A stretch of DNA of 9,007 nt from Verrucomicrobiia bacterium (GTDB lineage Bacteria > Verrucomicrobiota > Verrucomicrobiia > Limisphaerales > Palsa-1400): the NCBI GenBank assembly GCA_025934545.1, contig JAICXV010000055.1, positions 1-9,007 on the forward strand, in the 5' to 3' direction. Below the pieces are notes generated by a model that did not search any database, had not been told where the DNA came from, and was given only the letters and a program-made list of their open reading frames with translations. Every line of letters begins with the position of its first letter. The stretch's first letter is position 1. Position numbers and translations under genes: made by a program. Positions 1-5,630 of this stretch are shown here, piece after piece.

Positions 1-3000
1 AAACTGCCGATCGTCAAAACCGAGGTGACTGCACCGGCGATCGATCCCGAGTCGGTCAGGTTAATGCCGTTATGTTGCCATTGAAAATTAATTGGCGATG
101 TTCCTGAAACTGAGACTGAGAACGTCGCTGTCGAACCCAGCGTGTTCGTTGAATTCGACGGCCCCGCAACTAAAGAAACGGGAGTCGTTGGCACTGTCGC
201 TGGCAAATAGTTAGTCCGGTAGGTATCTTCGAAATGAATCAATTCACCATCCGAAACGAGCATGCCATTTTTCCCCCAGGCGTAACTGGCGAACCCGGGA
301 TAGCCGACATTGAGCGCCGCCTTGCTACGCGCGACTAATGCCGCGTCCCAATCAGCGTAACTGATGCCGGCACGGCCAAACGTATTTGTAGTGCCATCCG
401 AATTAGTGAACGTATTGCACGCGAAATGTTCACCGAGAATCAAACGCGAAAGCGGCACGCCGCATGCGCCGTAATTGTTCGTCGAAATCTGATACTGGCT
501 TTGGCACCACGACACAGAAAAGTTCTGGTCCTTGATTTCCTGGCCGCTCAAATAATTTTCCACCCCGATATATCCATCGTTGGCGATGGCGCGCCAATAG
601 GCCGCGTTCGCTGTCCCGGGATTTGGGAACGGCGAATAGATGATGACGTTGTAGCCGTATTGCGTCGCGAGAATGTGCACGACGTTTGTCGTCCATTGCC
701 GATAGGCGTCGTTGGCCGGCCATTGGCTTGACGAAATTTCGTTCAAAACAACCCAGTCCGGCCGCGGACCAAAACTGGTGAACAGGTTCGTCACGTATTG
801 ATTGATCGAATCCGCTTTCTGTTGCGCCGTGTTCGTCGTGAAGCCGGTCGTAAACGTGTCGTAGTAAGCCGCGAGCACGTTCCCGTTCGCTTCCACATCC
901 GCTCGGTGAGCGTCCGAACCGAGCGTCAGATAGTGTCCATTGGCGCTGACCCAGTTCAGATGATCGAATTGCGGCGAACAAAAATGATCATCCGTGCTGC
1001 ATGGGCAGCAAAACGTCGCAATATCAAAACGCATGTCCGGTTGTTGCGCGGTCAAAATGTTGAACGCGACAATTCCGTTGTTCCCGTCCACCGCGAAAAC
1101 TTTTCCGCCGCCGAAAATAATTTGGCCAATCCAATTTGGATTCGGCTGCTGGTTGATCGGAAAACTGTAGCGCGAAAGCAGGACAGGCGAGTTCAGGTTT
1201 GATATGTCATACAAATCAACTGTGTCCGGCCCGTTTGTGCTTCCGCAAAAATTCAGCGCCGCGAGCAAATTATGCCTGAAATCAATTTCCACCGGACCAA
1301 CTGAACTCGGCAGAAAATTATACATGGCCGCGTTGCTGGTCGTGAGCGTTCCCGGCGAAATCGTTGTCGAAAACGTAGAGACTTCGAGCCGGTCGGCTTT
1401 GCGTTTTTGCCAGAACGTATTTGTTGGGCCGAATTGCAAACTGCGTCCGATCACTCCCGTGTAATCCTGCGCGCCGCTCGTCGAAATCCAACTGTTCATG
1501 TTGCCGTTGTTTGGCGTCAGCAATGCGCAGACGTTCGTGCCCTGGGAATCGATCATAATTTGCGTGTTCGCGCCAGTGCCCTGAACCGCCAGCGTGTCGC
1601 CCCAACGCACGGCGTCCGTTCGCCCGGCCGGTTCGCCCGAAAAAACCAAGGTCGGCGCGACGGTCGATGCGGTGCTCGGCCAGCGATACAATTTATATGT
1701 CGCGACACCGGTTCCGCTCGAACTCATGTTGCCTGCGTAAACCGCGCCGTCATCCGCAATCGCGACCGAAAGTAAAATGATGTTTCCACCACTGATGCCG
1801 GACGTGTTCATCGCGTAAAGATCAGCGCCGCTGGTGGCGTCGAGCACATTTATGCTCAGGCCGGTTGTCGGTCCGGTGCGACTGACGACAATGATCTGGT
1901 TCGAGAGCGCGTTATAGGCGAGAGAGCGATACAACGGCGTGCTGCCGCTCGTGCTTGTATCCGCCGGCAAATAACTGCGGCTCCCGGGCGCGAGGTTCCA
2001 CAACGATTGCAGATGGGACGGACGAAAATTTGGCGCGGCCGCGATTGTAAAATTCGTCGTGCTCCACGCCGTCGGCGTGCCGCTCACATCGGCGACGCGG
2101 ACCCAGCAATTTGTGCTCGGAATGTTCGGAACCAAAACTGTCGCGGTGCCGGAATTCGTTAGGCCGTAAGCGAGCGAACTCCACGTCACGCCGCCGTCCG
2201 TCGACAAATCAATTTTCACCGCACTTACGGTTCCGGTCGTGCTCCAGTTGACCCATGTTTTAGCGCCGACGCGCCATGTCTCGCCACCGTTCGGCGAGAG
2301 CAACGTGATGCTGTTCGTCGGCGAAATGGGCAGCGGTTCATTCAACGGATTTTGTTTGTGAACCGTTTTCGTAATCGCGCCCGCAACGCGCAGATACCAA
2401 TCGCTCGGCAACGTGTAACCATCGACGTTCAGGCCAAACATGTTTTGAAACTGCGGAATGGTCGATGACGTTGGCGCGAGTTTGTAAATCGCGGTGCCTT
2501 CGTCGATCTCATCGAACATCGCGCCAAAAAGCATATTGCAGCCGGCGGACAAACAATCGTAGGCCTGTCGCCAATAGAATTTGCCGCCGATGCGCGCGAT
2601 GCTGTTCGAGACGTTGCCACCGAGATTTGCCGCGGAATAACCCGGCAAAATCACCGGCATGTAATCGATGCTGTGCGCGTTGCAATCGGCGAGGTCCGGC
2701 GCGACGACGCTGTTTTTAAAACTGTCCATCTGGTTTGTGTTCACGTAGCGCCCAACCGCCCACGGACTGATAATGTCGAACGAGTGATAGACGGTCAGCC
2801 AATTGGTATCCGTCAACGAATCGTTGGCGAGAATGTGCCAATTGTAAGGGACGCCGCCCATCACGGCGCAACCGGCATTGTGAAAATTGCTGATGATCGT
2901 CAACGCCTGGGCCGGGCTGAACTCAGCGCCGGTCGAGGGACTGCCCACGAAGCCCAATCCGTAAACGGCCACGAGCGGTTTGCCTTTGTGCATCAGGTAG

Positions 3001-3605
3001 CGCGAGCTGTTCGTCAGTTTCATCGTCTGCGACAAAAACGCCCAGTCGCTGGTCAGATGGCTGATGGCGACATTGGTTGGGTCATTCGAAATGTCGTACT
3101 CGACACAAAACACGCGGCCATAGGTTTGGGCGGCGTTCATCACATTGGTCATGATCCCGTTCTTGAGCTTGGTCCAATTGGCGTCCTGAAAAACATCCTT
3201 CGTGAACCGTTGCGCGAAGACGCCGTCGATACCGTTGGCCTGCATCCAGGAAAAATGGCGATTGCAGGTTTGCGGCAGATAATCGGAGTAGACTTTGGCG
3301 GCTTGACCATTGCCGAGCGTGAAGCCGGTGGCGAATAATTCGCCGGCGGTGAATTCGCTTAAGTCCGGCCAGATATCATCGACACAGCCGTTCGTGGTCG
3401 ATGGAATGCCGCCATTGCCGCTCCAGTGGATGTAGGTTCCGACGGGATTGCCGTCGCCCTGGCACATGTGCCAGCCTTGATAGCCGAGGATGAATTTGTT
3501 GCTGACTGTTGAGTTGTCGACTGTTTGCGAAAAACCGACTGCCGTACAGGAAAAAAGTACGGCGGTGGCAACCGACAACACCCCCACTCGGGACAACGGC
3601 AACAT
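1..3605 (-). CDS. Large secreted multidomain glycoside hydrolase-like protein (C-terminus outside window)
   Basis: One stop-free frame of 1,201 codons runs from ATG 3605 to the left edge; an in-frame TGA lies at 3650-3648 and no other ATG lies between, which fixes the start. No Shine-Dalgarno is visible. Residues 1-27 look like a signal peptide (MLPLSRVGVLSVATAVLF, then Cys and Gln-rich), so the protein is probably exported. Residues about 33-415 resemble GH71/GH99-like enzymes: an early GYQGWH...HW motif and FDEIDEGT at 364-371, whose acidic residues are candidate catalytic groups. Residues about 430-525 carry PNGGETW (438-444), typical of a fibronectin-like PNGGE module. About 525-850 is beta-rich and propeller-like, perhaps DUF4623-like. 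About 880-1130 looks like a second TIM-barrel hydrolase with WVVLNEIS (candidate acid/base Glu956). From about 1135 an Ig-like module begins. Substrate unknown; alpha-mannan or plant/algal polysaccharide is a guess. Presence of the gene is certain, domain names less so. Confidence 0.88.
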   Translation of the reverse strand, partial: MLPLSRVGVLSVATAVLFSCTAVGFSQTVDNSTVSNKFILGYQGWHMCQGDGNPVGTYIHWSGNGGIPSTTNGCVDDIWPDLSEFTAGELFATGFTLGNGQAAKVYSDYLPQTCNRHFSWMQANGIDGVFAQRFTKDVFQDANWTKLKNGIMTNVMNAAQTYGRVFCVEYDISNDPTNVAISHLTSDWAFLSQTMKLTNSSRYLMHKGKPLVAVYGLGFVGSPSTGAEFSPAQALTIISNFHNAGCAVMGGVPYNWHILANDSLTDTNWLTVYHSFDIISPWAVGRYVNTNQMDSFKNSVVAPDLADCNAHSIDYMPVILPGYSAANLGGNVSNSIARIGGKFYWRQAYDCLSAGCNMLFGAMFDEIDEGTAIYKLAPTSSTIPQFQNMFGLNVDGYTLPSDWYLRVAGAITKTVHKQNPLNEPLPISPTNSITLLSPNGGETWRVGAKTWVNWSTTGTVSAVKIDLSTDGGVTWSSLAYGLTNSGTATVLVPNIPSTNCWVRVADVSGTPTAWSTTNFTIAAAPNFRPSHLQSLWNLAPGSRSYLPADTSTSGSTPLYRSLAYNALSNQIIVVSRTGPTTGLSINVLDATSGADLYAMNTSGISGGNIILLSVAIADDGAVYAGNMSSSGTGVATYKLYRWPSTASTVAPTLVFSGEPAGRTDAVRWGDTLAVQGTGANTQIMIDSQGTNVCALLTPNNGNMNSWISTSGAQDYTGVIGRSLQFGPTNTFWQKRKADRLEVSTFSTTISPGTLTTSNAAMYNFLPSSVGPVEIDFRHNLLAALNFCGSTNGPDTVDLYDISNLNSPVLLSRYSFPINQQPNPNWIGQIIFGGGKVFAVDGNNGIVAFNILTAQQPDMRFDIATFCCPCSTDDHFCSPQFDHLNWVSANGHYLTLGSDAHRADVEANGNVLAAYYDTFTTGFTTNTAQQKADSINQYVTNLFTSFGPRPDWVVLNEISSSQWPANDAYRQWTTNVVHILATQYGYNVIIYSPFPNPGTANAAYWRAIANDGYIGVENYLSGQEIKDQNFSVSWCQSQYQISTNNYGACGVPLSRLILGEHFACNTFTNSDGTTNTFGRAGISYADWDAALVARSKAALNVGYPGFASYAWGKNGMLVSDGELIHFEDTYRTNYLPATVPTTPVSLVAGPSNSTNTLGSTATFSVSVSGTSPINFQWQHNGINLTDSGSIAGAVTSVLTIGS

Positions 3606-3741
3606 GGAAACTGGGCAACCGCCATGGTCGCATTTTTGACACGATTCTCAAGCTAATTCGCCGAGTTGGGCGTCGGTTTTCTGGTTTAAAATGTCAAAGA
3701 ACAAAGGGCTTCTGCAGTTGACAGAAATTTCAAATTTCAAA

Positions 3742-3777
3742 CACGACAGATTTCAGATTTCTTCCGGTTGTGTCGTG
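3742..3777. repeat. Inverted repeat CACGACA / TGTCGTG
   Basis: CACGACA at 3742-3748 is the exact reverse complement of TGTCGTG at 3771-3777, with a 22-base loop that contains the direct repeat GATTTC-A-GATTTC. It lies 137 bases upstream of the large secreted protein gene (minus strand). It could be a regulatory site or an RNA stem; function unknown. Confidence 0.4.
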
Positions 3778-3779
3778 AT

Positions 3780-3799
3780 CCCCGCGTTGAAATGCGGGG
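3780..3799. repeat. GC-rich stem-loop, terminator-like without T tract
   Basis: CCCCGC (3780-3785) pairs with GCGGGG (3794-3799). With a G-T wobble and a T-A pair the plus-strand RNA gives an 8-bp stem closed by the tetraloop TGAA (3788-3791). No run of T follows on either strand, so it is not a standard intrinsic terminator. It sits next to the inverted repeat at 3742-3777, and the two together could form a structured 5' region on transcripts entering the large minus-strand gene. Confidence 0.4.
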
Positions 3800-3939
3800 T
3801 TAATGAGAGGACGCAAGACAGCGGATTTTCGACGTTTTGATGTGTTTTTGGCGGTTCTTGTGCGTCGGTAGTGGCTTGGATTTCAGGTTGTTGTGTCATA
3901 AATGTCTTCGTTTCTAGGGGGGTGGGGGTTACCGGCCTA

Positions 3940-3989
3940 AATGTGGCGAAATGTGGCGACTTCCGGCGAAATGTGGCGAAAAGTTACGA
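3940..3989. repeat. Imperfect 10-base tandem repeat (AATGTGGCGA)
   Basis: AATGTGGCGA occurs at 3940-3949, 3950-3959 and 3970-3979, with degenerate units at 3960-3969 (CTTCCGGCGA) and 3980-3989 (AAAGTTACGA). The 10-base period excludes a codon-based repeat. It looks like a decaying intergenic minisatellite; no function is evident. Confidence 0.75.
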
Positions 3990-4054
3990 AATCGTGAGAG
4001 GACGGCGCTAAGAAAGAGCGCAAAGACGCGAAGGGGCGAAGACACAAAAATTGA

Positions 4055-4083
4055 CCACGGATAGCGCGGATGACACGGATGAT
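4055..4083. repeat. CCACGGAT-type interspersed repeat, copy 1
   Basis: The segment is built of repeated CGGAT units (CCACGGAT, GCGCGGATG, ACACGGATG). A related segment recurs at 4368-4399. From memory, such CCACGGATGACACGGAT strings are common between genes in Verrucomicrobia; a genome-wide count would settle this. Confidence 0.5.
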
Positions 4084-4113
4084 TTAAAGATGGATGCCTG
4101 GTGTAACAATGGG

Positions 4114-4141
4114 AAAGCGGCAGGGGACTGCCGCACTCCAA
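4114..4141. repeat. Dispersed palindromic hairpin repeat, copy A
   Basis: GCGGCAG (4117-4123), loop GGGA, CTGCCGC (4128-4134) form a perfect 7-bp stem with a four-base loop, flanked by GAAA on the left and ACTCCAAA on the right. Copy B at 7032-7060 shares the stem and both flanks and differs in the loop and one flank base. The pair behaves like a REP-type interspersed element. Confidence 0.75.
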
Positions 4142-4216
4142 AACCTTCAGATGTTTCGAACAAATCTGCATGTTCACCTTGCGAGTGCCGATAGGCGGGA
4201 TTGCATATCAGACGTT

Positions 4217-4268
4217 AAGTTACTGCTTAACTTATCGTGAATTGTATCATAAAGTAGTGACCTGTCAA
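4217..4268 (-). promoter_or_regulatory. Leftward sigma70-type promoter with palindromic operator-like site
   Basis: On the minus strand a perfect -35 TTGACA (4268-4263) is followed by a 16-base spacer and -10 TACAAT (4246-4241), placing transcription start near 4234. Directly at that start lies the palindrome AAGTTA-N5-TAACTT (4217-4233), overlapping GTTAAG-N6-CTTAAC (4214-4231). A repressor bound there would block initiation. No clear gene follows until the secreted protein gene at 3605, about 630 bases away, so this is either a promoter with a very long leader, a small RNA promoter, or a relic. Confidence 0.45.
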
Positions 4269-4367
4269 AAACTGTAGAGACGGGAGAGACGCCAGAGACT
4301 TAAACGCATGTTTTTTTTGTTGGGAATGAACTTTTTTGAGGTTGGTGTGGAAGATGGGGCTTTTTAG

Positions 4368-4399
4368 CCACGGATGAAACACCGATGGAACACGGATTT
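4368..4399. repeat. CCACGGAT-type interspersed repeat, copy 2
   Basis: It begins CCACGGATGAAACACCGATGG and continues to ACACGGATTT, sharing the CCACGGAT and ACACGGAT units with the copy at 4055-4083. It lies just downstream of the stop of the zinc-ribbon gene (4454). Confidence 0.5.
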
Positions 4400-4453
4400 C
4401 GGAAACGAAATAGGCGGGAGGCGACGCTCGTTCGGTTGGCTCGCGCGATGACG

Positions 4454-4999
4454 CTATCTCGGAAGCGGGGGCGGAGTTGCCGAGCTTGGAAGCGGAGGCG
4501 GAGTTGCGGATTTTTGGCTGCCGATGATTTGGGAGCCGGCGTTGACGAGGACCAGTTTTCGCAACTCTTCAGATGGGCGGGAGGAATCTGGTCCGCTACT
4601 TATTCCGATGATGTTACGCGTGATTTGGACTGGGGTGAGAATCAGTCCCCACGGAAATCCCCACCAGCCGAAGACTAAGGAAAAGCCGACCCCGGCAAGT
4701 TGGCCTTTGGTCGCACAAGAACGACAGCTTACCTGCGCCTTGGTGGTCCAGCGCGTTAGAAGCAGGGCGGACCAGACTTCGTGAACTTTATGGACATCCA
4801 CTGGCCCGAGACCCTGGCATTTGGGGCAGTTGCTGCGCCAGACTTCGTCGACTTTGCGATCCAATATCTCGGCAGGCACATTTTTGGTCGCGCTGAGAAT
4901 GTGGGCGTTTTGATGACATTTCTTATTACAGAAATGAAGTTGGCCGGCGCGAACGCCGCCCATAATGATGGTTGAGTTGCAATAACCGCATTTAGCCAT
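4454..4999 (-). CDS. Zinc-ribbon membrane protein of unknown function
   Basis: This 181-residue protein has four cysteine pairs: Cys4/Cys7, Cys24/Cys28, Cys58/Cys61 and Cys92/Cys95, consistent with two zinc ribbons. A Trp/Phe-rich hydrophobic stretch at about residues 101-126 (GVGFSLVFGWWGFPWGLI) could be one membrane segment or a re-entrant hairpin. The C-terminus is Pro-rich, with SATPPPLP occurring twice in tandem (165-171 and 173-180). The central CPKCQG...VDVHKVH...WSALLLT and CRSC...KGQ patterns look like a conserved uncharacterised family I have seen in diverse bacteria, but I cannot name it. The ATG at 4999 is preceded by AAAGG at about 9 bases and by a plausible promoter at 5032-5060, so it is probably transcribed alone. 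The cysteine spacing supports a real gene; function is unknown. Confidence 0.8.
   Translation of the reverse strand: MAKCGYCNSTIIMGGVRAGQLHFCNKKCHQNAHILSATKNVPAEILDRKVDEVWRSNCPKCQGLGPVDVHKVHEVWSALLLTRWTTKAQVSCRSCATKGQLAGVGFSLVFGWWGFPWGLILTPVQITRNIIGISSGPDSSRPSEELRKLVLVNAGSQIIGSQKSATPPPLPSSATPPPLPR
4461..4507. repeat. 27-base-period coding direct repeat
   Basis: A 20-base unit at 4461-4480 recurs at 4488-4507 with one mismatch, separated by 7 bases. It encodes the duplicated SATPPPLP tail of the zinc-ribbon protein, so the Pro-rich tail probably arose by a recent short duplication. Confidence 0.8.
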
Positions 5000-5031
5000 G
5001 ATCAGTGCCTTTGGTTGAGGGGACAGCCACG

Positions 5032-5060
5032 ATTGTAAGTTGTCGCGCGGAATAAGTCGA
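5032..5060 (-). promoter_or_regulatory. Putative promoter of the zinc-ribbon gene
   Basis: On the minus strand -35 TCGACT (5060-5055) is followed by a 17-base spacer and -10 TACAAT (5037-5032). The start would be near 5025, giving a leader of about 26 bases that contains the AAAGG ribosome binding site of the gene starting at 4999. The -35 has two mismatches to consensus, so this is moderate evidence. Confidence 0.35.
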
Positions 5061-5073
5061 GTTCAGTACGTCC

Positions 5074-5448
5074 CTACGAAGTTCCCCAGGCGGCCCAGCC
5101 GGGTTTGGAGAAGCGGGTTTGGGTTAGTTGCGGGTCGCGTTTGTAGCGGGAGCCGCTGCTGAAGAGTTTGTCGAAACGGCAGGGGACTCGCTGTGCATCA
5201 AGGATATAGCCGCGGGATTCCATGATTTGGCGGATCATGTGGCCGATCATTTGTTTGACTCGTTTTTGTTGGACGACGGTGCCAAAGTCGCGGATGAGGT
5301 CGTCGCCAATGGCTTCGACGGCCGGTTTGCGGAGTTTGGCGGCGGTTTCCATGGCAATCAGGGTCTCCGGACGGCGTAAATATTGCCAGAGGTCGGGGGC
5401 GAAGGAGGCCCGGAAGAGGCTGGAAAAGTTCTCCGGTTGGTAGTTCAT
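5074..5448 (-). CDS. Conserved-looking hypothetical protein, 124 residues
   Basis: A predicted cytoplasmic protein with no signal peptide or membrane segment. It looks mostly helical: an N-terminal FxxLFRASFAPDLWQYLRRP region, a helical stretch at residues about 28-80 (ETAAKLRKPAVEAIGDDLI, QKRVKQMIGHMIRQIMESRG), then GYILDAQRVPC and FSSGSRYKR at 96-104, ending in a basic, aromatic tail. The VKQMIGHMxRQIMESRGY...LFSSGSRY pattern resembles small hypothetical proteins I have seen in plasmids and accessory regions, but I cannot assign a family name or function. ATG 5448 has no Shine-Dalgarno; the strong promoter at 5460-5487 predicts an mRNA start only a few bases upstream, so translation may be nearly leaderless. 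It lies 74 bases upstream of the zinc-ribbon gene in the same direction. Confidence 0.7.
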   Translation of the reverse strand: MNYQPENFSSLFRASFAPDLWQYLRRPETLIAMETAAKLRKPAVEAIGDDLIRDFGTVVQQKRVKQMIGHMIRQIMESRGYILDAQRVPCRFDKLFSSGSRYKRDPQLTQTRFSKPGWAAWGTS

Positions 5449-5459
5449 ATGTGGTGTTT

Positions 5460-5487
5460 ATGATACATGTTGCCGTGTATATGTCAA
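5460..5487 (-). promoter_or_regulatory. Strong leftward promoter for the 124-residue hypothetical gene
   Basis: On the minus strand -35 TTGACA (5487-5482), a 16-base spacer and -10 TATCAT (5465-5460) predict transcription start near 5453, about five bases before ATG 5448. The lack of a ribosome binding site at that ATG fits a nearly leaderless message. Confidence 0.55.
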
Positions 5488-5502
5488 TCGGGTGATACAT
5501 GT
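5461..5502. promoter_or_regulatory. Operator-like repeats over the promoter in the divergent gap
   Basis: TGATACATGT occurs exactly at 5461-5470 and 5493-5502, 32 bases apart (about three helical turns). The first copy also belongs to an imperfect palindrome, ATACATG (5463-5469), TTGC, CGTGTAT (5474-5480). The left copy covers the -10 of the leftward promoter and the right copy lies just upstream of its -35, the usual layout of a repressor site. The same gap (5449-5630) lies upstream of the microcompartment operon, so both directions might be affected. No clear rightward promoter was found. Confidence 0.5.
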
Positions 5503-5617
5503 GATGGAAAATTATGCTTGTGCGGCCGGGTGATTAAGCGAAGTATCCGCGGCCAAACGATGATTTTGCGGATGACAACCAAATCGGCGGGAATCGAATT
5601 TCGAATATGGAATATCG

Positions 5618-5623
5618 AAGAGG
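5618..5623 (+). promoter_or_regulatory. Ribosome binding site deciding the GTG start of the fusion enzyme
   Basis: AAGAGG lies seven bases before GTG 5631. The upstream in-frame ATG at 5607 has no such site and would add eight residues (MEYRRGAA) before the usual RpiB beginning, so the GTG is preferred. Confidence 0.65.
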
Positions 5624-5630
5624 TGCTGCT

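Larger units (their letters stand above)
3606..4453. other. Gene-poor repeat-rich stretch
   Basis: No convincing gene lies in these 848 bases. They hold an inverted repeat pair and hairpin (3742-3799), a G-rich tract (3917-3928), a 10-base tandem repeat (3940-3989), a purine-rich GCGCAAAGACGCGAAG-type repeat near 4019-4035, two CCACGGAT-type repeats, one copy of a GCGGCAG hairpin repeat, and a leftward promoter with a palindrome (4217-4268). The possible 82-codon minus-strand frame at 3929-4177 reads straight through the hairpin repeat, the CCACGGAT repeat and the tandem repeat, so it is best treated as non-coding. The stretch separates the large secreted protein gene from the small minus-strand genes. 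Confidence 0.7.

Noticed and set aside
426..1775. Several plus-strand frames and a minus-strand frame (430-981) inside the large secreted protein gene
   Set aside because: All are out-of-frame shadows of the single continuous minus-strand frame that starts at 3605; their translations are Arg-rich and featureless.
3917..3928. G-rich tract as a possible G-quadruplex
   Set aside because: Only two runs of G separated by one T are present; four runs are needed within a single strand.
3929..4177. 82-codon minus-strand frame downstream of the promoter at 4241-4268
   Set aside because: It reads through the hairpin repeat (giving the LECGSPLPL string), the CCACGGAT repeat and the 10-base tandem repeat; its composition is repeat-derived, with no domain or ribosome binding site.
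4385..4975. Plus-strand frames opposite the zinc-ribbon gene
   Set aside because: The minus-strand product has ordered cysteine pairs and a membrane segment, while the plus-strand translations have no recognisable features.
5177..5188. 12-base match CGGCAGGGGACT to the left part of hairpin repeat copy A
   Set aside because: It lies within the 124-residue gene, lacks the second stem arm and flanks, and is best explained by chance.
4244..5466. 10-base inverted match GTATCATAAA (4244-4253) / TTTATGATAC (5457-5466) flanking the two small minus-strand genes, as possible transposon ends
   Set aside because: Matches of 10 bases are expected by chance many times in 9 kb; both lie in AT-rich promoter sequence, and there is no transposase or target duplication.
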